Origin: Natrinema hispanicum
GTDB lineage: Archaea > Halobacteriota > Halobacteria > Halobacteriales > Natrialbaceae
DNA length: 64,000 nucleotides
Reading direction: 5' to 3'
Assembly: GCF_900111485.1 (NCBI RefSeq)
Contig: NZ_FOIC01000002.1
Span: 62,001-126,000, forward strand
Shown piece after piece: positions 17,135 through 25,257 of this stretch. Under the pieces are notes generated by a model, which saw nothing but the letters and a program-made list of their open reading frames with translations, had not been told where the DNA came from and did not search any database. Numbering within the stretch: the first letter of the stretch is position 1; every line of letters starts with the position of its first letter. Both the position numbers and the translations under genes were made by a program.

Positions 17135-19975
17135 TCACCGACTTTGCGAGTCGGCGTCTCGAGTCGTCGAGAGCCCCGCCAGCGACTCCTCGCCGATCTC
17201 CTCGAGGACGTGCTCGTGAAACGACTGGAGGGCGGCGCTTTCGTCGTCTGCGAGGACGACGTCGCTGGCCGACAGCGTCGCGAGCCCGAACGCCCGCGGC
17301 GTCGGCGAGTCGAGGAGTTGCCGCAAGTAGTCAAGCTCGCCCGCGTCGATCGCGTCGACGATGGCCTCGATCTCAGCGACGTTGAGTTTGTCCTCCAAGA
17401 TTTCGCGATACGTTTCCTCAATTACGGCGAACTGCTCAAGATCTTCGGCGAACCCGAGCAACATCTCGCTCGAGACCTGCTGTTCGCTGGCGGACTTCTC
17501 GTAGCCCTTGTAGCGTTTGAGGATCATCAGCGAGCGGGTCGCGTTGATCCTGAAATAGCGCTGGAGCAGGTCGGTCCCCGACAGCGCCGCCCGGAGATCC
17601 GCGCGGACATCGCCGGCCTCGAGGTCGGCGACGATCCCCTCGAGATCGACTTTCCGGTTGAGCGGCATCGAGAGGACAAAGCCGTTGTCCGCGACCGCGA
17701 CGCGGACGTTTGCCGTCGCTTCCTGGGCACAGCGATAGGCCAGCAGGCGGGAGAGGCCATCGTTGACTTTCCGGCCGTAGTTCGAGCGGACGTAGTAGTG
17801 GCGTTCGTACTCCTCGCGATCGCGGACGACCTCGATTGCGAGCCGGTCGGGCGTGCTCACGCTCTCCGTGCCCGCGTACTGCACTTGGTGGTCGAATAGC
17901 CGGGCGATCGCGCGGACGCTGTCGTCGTCCAGCGGAAGCTCCCGGAGCCACGCGCGAACCCGCGGCGGCCCACCCGCGTCGTAGCGCTCGAGGAGGGCGC
18001 GCTGAAACGCAAGGATCTCGCAGCCAAGATCGTACGACAGGGGCAGCCGCTCGGAGTACCACGAGGGAACGGTCGGACGAGCGCTCGTGCGGTCGACGTA
18101 GACCTTCGAGCCGCGCCGGTAGCGGTACTCGAAGTGGTCTCCGCCAAGCACGAAGACGTCGCCTTTCTCCAAGGTATCGAGATACCCCTCGTCTAGCTGG
18201 CCGACCCACTCGTCGCTCGCCCGCGTGTGGACGTCACAGGTAAACGAGTCGGGGATCGTCCCGATGTTGGTCATGTAGATGACCCGCGCGAGTCGGCCGC
18301 GTTTGCCGATCAGCGGCTCGCCGACCGGGTACGCTTCGTGATGGTGCTCGCCGTCCGGCGGGTCGTTTTCGTCGCGCCAGACCTTCGCATAGACGTTCTT
18401 GTCCTCGAGACCGGCATACTCGGCGGTGAGATATCGCATAAGCGACTCGTACTCTTCGGTCGAGTAGTTCCGGTAGGGGTACGCCCGCCGCAAGATCCCT
18501 TTCAGTTCGGACTCGGGCCGGATCTCGGCGATCGCCATCCCGTAGACGTGCTGGGCGGCCACGTCCTGAGCGTTCTCGGGGATCGACACCGAGTCGACGA
18601 ACCCCTCCGTGGCCGTCTTGAGCATGACCGCACACTCGATGAGTTCGTCCCGGTCGAGCGCGATCACCCGTCCTGTCACCGTTTGGCCGACGCGGTGGCC
18701 TGCCCGGCCGACCCGCTGGAGCAGAGCGGCGACGCTTTTGGGCGAGCCGACCTGCACCACGAGATCGATATGGGGCATGTCGATTCCCAGCTCGAGGCTC
18801 GTCGAGGTGGTGACGACCTCGAGATCGCCGTCTTTTAGCCGCCCCTCGACGTCCTGGCGGACCTCCTTTGAGAGGCTCCCGTGGTGACAGGCCGAGTTGG
18901 CCTCGTCGTAAGCGTCGAAGCGTTCCCGGAGGTTGTGGAGGACTCGCTCCGAGCCCGAGCGCGTGTTGGTGAATACAAGGGTGTTCGTGTGGTCCTGAAT
19001 GTGATCGTGGAGTTGCCGATAGAACCGCTCCTGGACGACCTCGCGGGACGTGTTGATCAGATCGGCGGTCGGACACTCGAGTTGCAGGTCAAACTCGCGA
19101 GCAAAGCGGGCGTCGACGATCTCGTAGTCACGCGGCCCACCACCCGGCTCGTCGCGGCCCACCAGAAACTCCGCGACACGGGACAGCGGCTCGATCGTCG
19201 CCGAACAGCCGATGCGCGTGATCTCACCCGTTGCCAGCGACTCGAGTCGCTCGAGACTCACCGCAAGATGGGTCCCCCGCTTGCTCGCCGCCAGCGAGTG
19301 GATCTCGTCGACGATGACGTACTCGACGGTGCGGAGTTTCTCGCGGAACTTGGGCGAGTTGAGCAAGATCGCGAGCGTCTCCGGCGTCGTATTGAGGATG
19401 TGGGGCGTCTCCTCGAGCATCCGCTGGCGGTCGCTAGAGTCGGTATCGCCGTGGCGGATCGCGTGGCGGATCTCGCCCATCGACGCGTCGTCGCGCTCGG
19501 CCGCGATCTCCTTGATGCCCTCGAGTGGCACCTCGAGATTGCGGTGAATATCGTTCGCGAGAGATTTCAGCGGCGAGATGTAGAGGCAGTACACCGAGTT
19601 CTCGAGGCCAGCGCCAGCGGGAGACGCCGTCTCCTGGGCAGACGGGCGCTGCCCGTCGACGTCGTCAGCATCCCGTTCCCGCCGGTATAGCGAGTTGATA
19701 ATCGAGAGAAACGACGACATCGTCTTGCCGCTCCCCGTCGGCGCACAGACCAGCGTGTTCGTCCCCGCGTCGATTTTCGGGATCGCACCGCGCTGTGGCG
19801 GCGTGAAGAACCCTTCATTTTCGGGGACGAACTCGCCGAATTCCTCGAGCCACCATTCTTGAACTGCCGGCTCGAGAGAGTCGAAGACATCTCCATCCCT
19901 GATCGTGACGGCGGCCGGATCGAACGGCAGCGAATCGTCGGCAACCGGCAGCTCGAGGCGCTCGTCCCCGTCCAT
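17135..19975 (-). CDS. Lhr-type ATP-dependent helicase
   Basis: A 946-residue superfamily 2 helicase. The core has TPPQRGAIPKI (Q motif), CAPTGSGKT (Walker A, about residue 60), VDEIHSLAASKRG (DEVH box), GCSATI, LVFTNTRSGSERV, TSLELGIDMPHIDLVVQVGSP and QRVGRAGHR. After the core come a winged-helix region and the large Lhr-core C-terminal domain (from about residue 500), with the characteristic VPSWYSERLPL and NYGRKVNDGLSRLLAYR. Lhr helicases unwind DNA:DNA or DNA:RNA 3'-5' and act in repair or transcription-replication conflicts. ATG 19975 (MDGDERLELP) is the likely start. The upstream region to 20321 is shared with a divergent HalOD1 gene. Confidence 0.9.
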   Translation of the reverse strand: MDGDERLELPVADDSLPFDPAAVTIRDGDVFDSLEPAVQEWWLEEFGEFVPENEGFFTPPQRGAIPKIDAGTNTLVCAPTGSGKTMSSFLSIINSLYRRERDADDVDGQRPSAQETASPAGAGLENSVYCLYISPLKSLANDIHRNLEVPLEGIKEIAAERDDASMGEIRHAIRHGDTDSSDRQRMLEETPHILNTTPETLAILLNSPKFREKLRTVEYVIVDEIHSLAASKRGTHLAVSLERLESLATGEITRIGCSATIEPLSRVAEFLVGRDEPGGGPRDYEIVDARFAREFDLQLECPTADLINTSREVVQERFYRQLHDHIQDHTNTLVFTNTRSGSERVLHNLRERFDAYDEANSACHHGSLSKEVRQDVEGRLKDGDLEVVTTSTSLELGIDMPHIDLVVQVGSPKSVAALLQRVGRAGHRVGQTVTGRVIALDRDELIECAVMLKTATEGFVDSVSIPENAQDVAAQHVYGMAIAEIRPESELKGILRRAYPYRNYSTEEYESLMRYLTAEYAGLEDKNVYAKVWRDENDPPDGEHHHEAYPVGEPLIGKRGRLARVIYMTNIGTIPDSFTCDVHTRASDEWVGQLDEGYLDTLEKGDVFVLGGDHFEYRYRRGSKVYVDRTSARPTVPSWYSERLPLSYDLGCEILAFQRALLERYDAGGPPRVRAWLRELPLDDDSVRAIARLFDHQVQYAGTESVSTPDRLAIEVVRDREEYERHYYVRSNYGRKVNDGLSRLLAYRCAQEATANVRVAVADNGFVLSMPLNRKVDLEGIVADLEAGDVRADLRAALSGTDLLQRYFRINATRSLMILKRYKGYEKSASEQQVSSEMLLGFAEDLEQFAVIEETYREILEDKLNVAEIEAIVDAIDAGELDYLRQLLDSPTPRAFGLATLSASDVVLADDESAALQSFHEHVLEEIGEESLAGLSTTRDADSQSR

Positions 19976-20321
19976 TACCGTCGTCTCCGGGACCGGCGTG
20001 TAAGAGCGTTTGGACAGTGCAGTGAAAGTGAAACCGCAACTCGACGGTCTCGACCGCAACTGTCGATCTCGGCTATGAATACCTTCGAACCGGTGGTCGC
20101 CAACTTACTGGATCCACAGCCGTCCGCTCGACTCAGAAACGGAGAATCGGCACAATTCTTATCATTGACTCACCACTTCAATCTCTGATTACCGTGAACT
20201 GATAACCAACAGTCATAGAATCCCGGATTATGAAATCACCTATGAAAAATTGCTCACAGTGGGTTGTCTGACGCACGTCATTAGAGGAACGTGCGATTTT
20301 ATATATCGGTACCTGGCAGCG
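19976..20321. other. Intergenic region between divergent helicase and HalOD1 genes
   Basis: About 346 bases with no convincing coding frame on either strand. It is clearly more AT-rich than the flanks, especially from 20160 on. It holds the promoter of the minus-strand helicase and the TATA box of the HalOD1 gene (20297-20306). No strong hairpin or repeat was seen. Confidence 0.6.
20297..20306 (+). promoter_or_regulatory. TATA box of the HalOD1 gene
   Basis: TTTTATATAT is centred about 26 bases before GTG 20328. That is the standard archaeal distance from TATA centre to transcription start, so the transcript is probably leaderless and this position decides the start codon. Confidence 0.6.
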
Positions 20322-20327
20322 GTGATT

Positions 20328-20594
20328 GTGCAAAGCACTCACTCAATCAGCCTCACGGTTGTCGAGGAAATCGCCAAACGAGAAGGGGTTTCGCCGGAAG
20401 AACTTCGGCCGCCGCTTCACTACGCTATTGACACGGATGCACTTGACTCACTATTCCAGTCGACCGATAGCGAGAAGGTCCCCTCCACGGTCAAATTCGC
20501 GTACAACGGTTACATGGTCTCGATCGACGAGACGGGAGACGTGGACGTCACAGATCACACGTCAGTCACAGAGGCGGACAAAACGGTAGTGTGA
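20328..20594 (+). CDS. HalOD1 output-domain protein, 88 aa
   Basis: A stand-alone HalOD1 domain, a small haloarchaeal module often found as the output domain of signalling proteins. The sequence shows SISLTVVEEIAKREGVSPEEL, then PPLHYAIDTDALDSLF and a terminal VKFAYNGYMVSIDETGDVDVT strand pair, as usual for the family. GTG 20328 is chosen because a TATA box sits 26 bases upstream; GTG 20322 is two codons earlier and also possible. The gene is followed 60 bases later by the TnpB insertion element. Partner and signal unknown. Confidence 0.8.
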   Translation: MQSTHSISLTVVEEIAKREGVSPEELRPPLHYAIDTDALDSLFQSTDSEKVPSTVKFAYNGYMVSIDETGDVDVTDHTSVTEADKTVV

Positions 20595-20653
20595 ACCGAT
20601 TCGGAACTCTCCCCACTCGATCTTGATCCCTTATACGCTGAACAGGCGCAATA

Positions 20654-20673
20654 CCACGTCCTTGAGGGCGTGG
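20654..20673. repeat. Left-end subterminal hairpin of the IS605-type element
   Basis: CCACGTCC (20654-20661) pairs with GGGCGTGG (20666-20673) around a TTGA loop, giving 8 pairs with one G-T wobble. It lies 116 bases before the tnpB start and matches the right-end hairpin in stem sequence and loop size. Confidence 0.7.
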
Positions 20674-20789
20674 ATACGCGCCGTCACTTGATGCAACAAT
20701 CGATCGCCTGTTGCATGGCCGGATATTCTCTACTGGATCAGTACTATCATGTTCTTGAGAGTCATAACTGGTTATGAAGCCAGAAATAG

Positions 20790-22049
20790 ATGCGTACCGT
20801 CCGAACCTTCGAGGCGTCAATCGCCAACCCACAGCAGGTGAGTGATGACCTCGATCAACTCGGATGGGCCGCATCGAAACTCTGGAACGTCAGTCGCTAC
20901 TACGCACAAGAACAGTGGGACGACACGGGCGAGATCCCCGATGACGGGGAACTCAAAGCCGAACTCAAAGGCCACGACCGCTATACGGACCTTCATTCTC
21001 AATCCAGTCAGCGCGTTCTCGAAGAACTCGCTGAAGCGTTCACCGGCTGGTTCGCAAAGCGTCGGAACGGTGATGACCGTGCCCGACCGCCCGGCTACCG
21101 CAAACGCGGCGATTCCCACCCACGTTCTACTGTGTCGTTCAAGGCGGCTGGCTTCAAGCATGATGCACAGTTCACCCGCGTTCGCCTCTCGAAAGGCCGC
21201 AACCTCAAAGAACACCGTTCGGACTTCGTGCTGTGCGACTACGAACTCCGCCCCGACGTAGATCTTTCCGAGTGGGACATCCAGCAGGTCCGGGCCGTCC
21301 ATAAGTACGGCGAGTGGCGGCTACACTTCGTCTGCCGAAAGTCAATCGACCCCGACCCACCGGGCGACGGTGTTGCGGGGGTCGATCTCGGTATCTCAAA
21401 CATCGCCGCACTTTCGTTCGGGAGTGAGTCGATCCTCTTCCCCGGTAACGCACTGAAAGAGGACGAATACTACTTCGGGAAGCAGAAAGCGAAGTGTGAC
21501 GAGAGCCGATCGAACGAGCGCCTTCGGTTGGACCGGAAACGTACCGAACGTCGAACCCACTTCCTCCATACCCTCTCGAAACAGATTGTTTCGGAGTGCG
21601 TAGAGAGGGGTGTCGGGACCATCGTAGTCGGTGATCTCGAAGGGATCCGTGATGACGAGAACGGCGAGTCTCGCAACTGGGGCTCGCATGGCAACCTCGA
21701 TCTTCACGGGTGGGCGTTTGACCGCTTCACGTCGATACTCGACTACAAGGCGGAAACGGAGGGGATCGATGTATTGATTGAGTCCGAACGTGATACCTCA
21801 AAGACGTGTTCCGCCTGTGGGACGACAGACGGCAATCAGCGCGTCGAACGTGGGTTGTACGTCTGCGAGGAGTGCGATACCGTCGCGAATGCGGACGTGA
21901 ACGGTGCAGAGAACATCCGACAAAAAGTAACTCCAAGTCCATCTCAGGATAGGAGTAACGGCTGGTTGGCACAGCCTTCAGTCCAGCTGTTCGATCGGAG
22001 CGAGGGCCGTTTCGTCCCGCGAGAACAGGTCATGGACTGCAAACCCTAA
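20790..22049 (+). CDS. tnpB: TnpB RNA-guided endonuclease of an IS1341-type element
   Basis: A 419-residue TnpB, the family ancestral to Cas12. The RuvC catalytic triad is intact: Asp199 in GVDLGISN, Glu284 in VVGDLEGI and Asp369 in NADVNGAENI. A zinc ribbon with C340, C343, C359 and C362 sits between the last two RuvC motifs. The N-terminal 180 residues hold the wedge/REC-like region. TnpB uses an omega RNA from the element's right end to cut target DNA, which favours retention of the element. The ATG at 20790 follows an in-frame stop. No frameshift is seen, so the protein is probably functional. Confidence 0.92.
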   Translation: MRTVRTFEASIANPQQVSDDLDQLGWAASKLWNVSRYYAQEQWDDTGEIPDDGELKAELKGHDRYTDLHSQSSQRVLEELAEAFTGWFAKRRNGDDRARPPGYRKRGDSHPRSTVSFKAAGFKHDAQFTRVRLSKGRNLKEHRSDFVLCDYELRPDVDLSEWDIQQVRAVHKYGEWRLHFVCRKSIDPDPPGDGVAGVDLGISNIAALSFGSESILFPGNALKEDEYYFGKQKAKCDESRSNERLRLDRKRTERRTHFLHTLSKQIVSECVERGVGTIVVGDLEGIRDDENGESRNWGSHGNLDLHGWAFDRFTSILDYKAETEGIDVLIESERDTSKTCSACGTTDGNQRVERGLYVCEECDTVANADVNGAENIRQKVTPSPSQDRSNGWLAQPSVQLFDRSEGRFVPREQVMDCKP

Positions 22050-22091
22050 TATCCCAATGGCGGTCGGGATTCCACGTCGTTCACGGCGTGG
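21950..22091 (+). ncRNA. Putative omega RNA (reRNA/sotRNA) scaffold of the TnpB element
   Basis: In IS200/IS605 elements the guide RNA of TnpB overlaps the 3' end of tnpB and ends at the element's right-end hairpin; the guide is the flanking DNA just beyond. In haloarchaea such sense-overlapping transcripts of tnpB have been reported. Here the region from the late tnpB codons to the 22072-22091 hairpin fits that layout. Start and end are approximate, and the RNA is inferred from family knowledge and position, not from a promoter. Confidence 0.4.
22072..22091. repeat. Right-end hairpin of the IS605-type element
   Basis: CCACGTCG (22072-22079) pairs with CGGCGTGG (22084-22091) around a TTCA loop, 22 bases after the tnpB stop. 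The stem is nearly identical to the left-end hairpin and probably marks the right end and the 3' part of the omega RNA. Confidence 0.7.
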
Positions 22092-22342
22092 AGGATGTCA
22101 AAACTTCTTAACACTATATAATACGAAGACACAACGGCTGTCCCTGTAGTGACGCCTCGTTCCGTATCATAAACGACGCTCCGTATCGAGGGTAATCATG
22201 ACCACACGGACGGCCCCACTTGATATCGCTTCGTGACAATGGTACTTCAGTCACAAGTTCACTGCTGAGAGAACGTGCCGTGGTCCATTTTCACACCTCG
22301 GCACAGTGGTCGCATCGCTCTCCGTTTGATACGGCGTGAAAA

Positions 22343-22413
22343 TGGGACCGCCGAGAATTGAACTCGGGTCCTACGGACCCCATCCGCAGAGGATACCACT
22401 ACCCCACGGTCCC
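22343..22413 (-). tRNA. tRNA-Pro (anticodon GGG)
   Basis: Read on the minus strand, the 71-nt gene folds fully. The acceptor stem GGGACCG/CGGUCCC has discriminator A, a D arm contains UAGUGGUAU, and the anticodon stem is UGCGG/CCGUA with loop AUGGGGU (anticodon GGG, reading CCC). A 4-nt variable region and the T arm CCGAG-UUCAAUU-CUCGG follow. CCA is not encoded and no intron is present. The 3' end faces the IS605-type element about 250 bases away. The cbf5 gene lies downstream of its promoter side on the same strand. Confidence 0.95.
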
Positions 22414-22496
22414 GTACTTGGATCGATGGGCGTCTGCCGTTTAAGGGTGTCGTTTCACCGGAGGTGTGTCACCCGGTTTCGAACCCACAGCCGACC

Positions 22497-23405
22497 TCAG
22501 ACCAGCACGCGCTCGAGGTCAACGACGAGGCCGCTGTCGGCCTCGAGGTCCCCGACGAACGTGCCGAGACAGACCGCCGCGCCGTTTGGCGTGTAACAGG
22601 CGACGAGTGAGTCATGCTCGATGTCGTCGTCGGCGTCGAGGACACCCGGCGCGTAGACCGGTGCGCCCTCAGCTACTTCGCGGGCGGCGCTTTCGGCGAT
22701 CACGACACTGGGAATCCCCTCGAGAATCCGTTCGGCAGGGTCGACGACCTCGTACAGCGGGTCAGGATCGTCGTCCTCGAGCCAGAACGCCAGCGCGTCG
22801 AGGAAGTCATGCGCGCTGTGAAGGGTTCGGTCGTCGAACGGCTCCGTCATCGTCCGGCGGAGGTGTCCCATGTGAGCGCCGGTGCCAAGTGCCAGTCCCA
22901 GGTCGTGACACAGCTTGCGGACGTAGGTGCCGCTCTCACAGCGGATTCGAACGAGGAGGCGTCGCTCTTCGGCCTCAAGGACTTCGAGATCGTAAATCTC
23001 GCGCACGCGTAGCCGGCGAGAGACGGCGCTCTTGCGCGGGGGCTTCTGGTAGATCGGCCCCTCGAACTCGGCGACGACCGATTCGGCGTCGGCCGGCACC
23101 GGCGCGTGACACTCGAGGACGGCGACGTACTCTTTGGCACCCTCGAGAAAGACCGGCGCGAGGCGGGTCGCATCGCCGAGCATGATCGGGAGACAGCCGG
23201 TTACTTTGGGATCGAGCGTCCCCGCGTGGGCGGCGCGGTCGATGGTGACGTCGCGACCGCGTTGGCCGAGCGTCTCATCGACGGCGTCGCGCAGCCAGCC
23301 GCTGACCTGATGTGAGGACGGTCCTGGTGGTTTGTCGAGGTTGACGACGCCGAAGGTGAGCAACTCGGTGGGCGAACGTTCCTCGGGTGGACCACGAAGC
23401 GGCAT
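22497..23405 (-). CDS. cbf5: tRNA/rRNA pseudouridine synthase Cbf5
   Basis: The catalytic subunit of H/ACA guide RNPs, which isomerises uridine in rRNA (and U55 in tRNA). The protein has 302 residues. GVVNLDKPPGPSSHQV (about 19-34) is motif I of the TruB family, and RAAHAGTLDPKVTGCLP carries the catalytic Asp65. YQKPPRKSAVSRRLRVR and CESGTYVRKLCHDLG follow. A C-terminal PUA domain (from about residue 225, including AEGAPVYAPGV) binds the guide RNA. Its ATG overlaps the cmk stop by one base (TAATG), so cmk and cbf5 are translationally coupled, an arrangement conserved in haloarchaea. Confidence 0.95.
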   Translation of the reverse strand: MPLRGPPEERSPTELLTFGVVNLDKPPGPSSHQVSGWLRDAVDETLGQRGRDVTIDRAAHAGTLDPKVTGCLPIMLGDATRLAPVFLEGAKEYVAVLECHAPVPADAESVVAEFEGPIYQKPPRKSAVSRRLRVREIYDLEVLEAEERRLLVRIRCESGTYVRKLCHDLGLALGTGAHMGHLRRTMTEPFDDRTLHSAHDFLDALAFWLEDDDPDPLYEVVDPAERILEGIPSVVIAESAAREVAEGAPVYAPGVLDADDDIEHDSLVACYTPNGAAVCLGTFVGDLEADSGLVVDLERVLV

Positions 23406-23980
23406 TAGAACTCGTAGGTAGTGTCGACGGGTGCTTTCCCTTCGTCACCGTCGGCGTCGTAGCGTTCGACGGCGGTGACGAGCATATCGAGAACCGCCTC
23501 GGGCTCCCAACGGGCCGTGTTCACCGAGAGATCGTAGATCGTCAGATCGCGGATATCGATCCCGTAGTACTCCTCGTAACGCTGGGCCTCACTGGCCTCA
23601 CGGGCCGTCGTTTCCTCGGTTGCGCGGGCGGGGTCTTTTCCTTCGCGTTCGGCGATGCGCTCACCACGAACCTGTGGTGGGGCGTCCAGCCAGAAGCGAA
23701 AATCAGCCTGCTCGGCAGCCAACCAGCCGGCGAGTCTGGACTCGAGCACCAGATCGTCTTCCTCGACGGCGATCTCGCGCAGCCGGCGGTCGAGATCGCG
23801 ATCGATCTCGTCGTTTTCCTCAGCGAGTTTATTGAACTCGAGGGGGGTGTAGCCGCGTTCGTCGGCCAGTTCACGAAAGATGTCACCGCCGCTGACGTGG
23901 TCGAGTTCGAAGGCGTCGGCGAGCAACTCGGCAGTCGTGCTCTTCCCGCTGCCCGGCGGGCCGGAGACGGTGAGTAACAT
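23405..23980 (-). CDS. cmk: Cytidylate kinase (archaeal type)
   Basis: Phosphorylates CMP/dCMP to the diphosphate. The 191-residue P-loop kinase starts [21 protein letters not shown] (Walker A at residues 7-14), followed by [39 protein letters not shown] and the lid-type [18 protein letters not shown] region. ATG 23980 gives this standard N-terminus. It is upstream of cbf5 with a one-base overlap and downstream of the DUF106 gene (130-base gap). The three genes form a nucleotide/RNA modification/membrane group seen beside secY and adk in other haloarchaea. Confidence 0.95.
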   Translation of the reverse strand: MLLTVSGPPGSGKSTTAELLADAFELDHVSGGDIFRELADERGYTPLEFNKLAEENDEIDRDLDRRLREIAVEEDDLVLESRLAGWLAAEQADFRFWLDAPPQVRGERIAEREGKDPARATEETTAREASEAQRYEEYYGIDIRDLTIYDLSVNTARWEPEAVLDMLVTAVERYDADGDEGKAPVDTTYEF

Positions 23981-24110
23981 AATCGATCTGCGAGCGGGCG
24001 GGTAAAATGGGTTTTGAATCCGCGAGCCCGACCGCCGATAGCGGCCACACACGACAGTTTACAAGTGGTCGAACCGGCGACGCGTCGTGATGGTTGAGGG
24101 AATCTGGCGG

Positions 24111-25076
24111 TCAGGTGCCCGTCGGCGACATGTCGATGTTCAGCGACTTGCGCAGGATCTGGGAGAAGCCCATCGAGCACAGGAAGTACCAGACGATCCA
24201 GGCCGGCATCGGACCCACCAATCCAGCCTGCCAGTCGGTCGAGCCGACGATCGGCAAGACAGCCGTCGCTTCCGCGCCGCTGAGGCCGACCGACTGGATC
24301 TTCCAGTACATCCAGAGGAACAGCGGGATCGTCAACAGCATGATCCAGACCATCGGGCGGAACTGCTCTTTGAACATCCCGAGGTTGTCCGCCATGGCCT
24401 CCATCTGCTCTTCACGGACCTGCTCGAGTTCGTTCTCGAGCCGTTCGATTTCGGCCTCGCTCGCGCCGCGTTCCTCGGCTTCTTTCTTGCGCTTGCGAAG
24501 ATCTTTTTGCTCTTCCTGGACGGCTTTCATCCGCTCTTGGTACTTGCCCATGACCTCCGTGTTCATCAGGTTCGCCTGCAGCAGCGACGAGTACAGGCCA
24601 GTGATCAGTGCCACGGAGAGGATCACGGCATAGAAGGGCAACGCCGCGTCGAGCGGTCCGAGAACGATGTCTATCGTTCCACCCACAACGTTTCGAATCG
24701 AGTCAAACCAGTAGCCGGGCATCAACAGGAGCGCACCGACCCCAGCCAGCTTGTCCCACTGCGACCAGCTCGACTCCTCGTCGTCGATATCGACGTCGGC
24801 GCTGGCCACGGCACTGCTCCCGCCACCGTCACCGTTTCCATCGAGGGCCCGGTCGTAGGCCTCACGATCGGCGATCGCGAACCCTTCGTCGCCGTCGACT
24901 AATACGCCTTTCTCGATCAGCCGCCCCCACTGGCCACTCGTCAGCTCGTCGCTGACGTCGGCCCACTGGACCTCGCCGCCGTTCTTGTCGGCTTCCTCGC
25001 GGATTGCCTCGAGCGCATCCGCCATCGAGGAATCCTCACGGACGAGGGCGTCGATCTTCTCGGCTGTACGCGTCAT
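24111..25076 (-). CDS. DUF106 (EMC3/TMCO1/YidC-like) membrane insertase
   Basis: A 321-residue archaeal Oxa1-superfamily protein that helps insert membrane proteins. An N-terminal soluble part (about 1-105) contains a small acidic winged-helix-like region. After it come three membrane helices: VGALLLMPGYWF/FYAVILSVALITGLYSSLL (from about 115 to 165), VWIMLLTIPLFLWMYW, and IVWYFLCSMGFSQ near the C-terminus. Between helices lies the long positively and negatively charged coiled coil (MKAVQEEQKDLRKRKKEAEE and on, about 175-235), the hallmark of DUF106. The gene lies upstream of cmk and divergent from an AT-rich pilin-like gene. Confidence 0.9.
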   Translation of the reverse strand: MTRTAEKIDALVREDSSMADALEAIREEADKNGGEVQWADVSDELTSGQWGRLIEKGVLVDGDEGFAIADREAYDRALDGNGDGGGSSAVASADVDIDDEESSWSQWDKLAGVGALLLMPGYWFDSIRNVVGGTIDIVLGPLDAALPFYAVILSVALITGLYSSLLQANLMNTEVMGKYQERMKAVQEEQKDLRKRKKEAEERGASEAEIERLENELEQVREEQMEAMADNLGMFKEQFRPMVWIMLLTIPLFLWMYWKIQSVGLSGAEATAVLPIVGSTDWQAGLVGPMPAWIVWYFLCSMGFSQILRKSLNIDMSPTGT

Positions 25077-25228
25077 CTGCCCAAAGCTAGGCGTCGTCCG
25101 GTATACAAGTGTTTTTCTTCGGTAGTCACAGTATCCACGAGACCGAGGCTGTCGTCGACCGCTCGAGTACAGGTAGATATACTATTCGCTATTTTTCAGC
25201 CAATATGAACTGTTTGATCGGTCGGACC

Positions 25229-25240
25229 TTTTATTATATG
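25229..25240 (+). promoter_or_regulatory. TATA box of the pilin-like gene
   Basis: TTTTATTATATG is centred about 25 bases before the ATG at 25258, which places transcription start at or next to the start codon (leaderless). Confidence 0.6.
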
Positions 25241-25257
25241 CATCTCCGAATTACTGG

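Larger units (their letters stand above)
20654..22091 (+). mobile_element. IS200/IS605-family (IS1341-type) element with tnpB only
   Basis: The element runs at least from the left hairpin (20654-20673) to the right hairpin (22072-22091) and contains one gene, tnpB. No tnpA (Y1 transposase) is present, so it could move only with a TnpA supplied elsewhere. The two end hairpins share the CCACGTC...GGCGTGG stem and a 4-nt loop, the expected subterminal structure recognised by TnpA. Exact cleavage sites and target motif are not decided. It sits between a HalOD1 gene and tRNA-Pro without breaking an evident gene. Confidence 0.8.
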
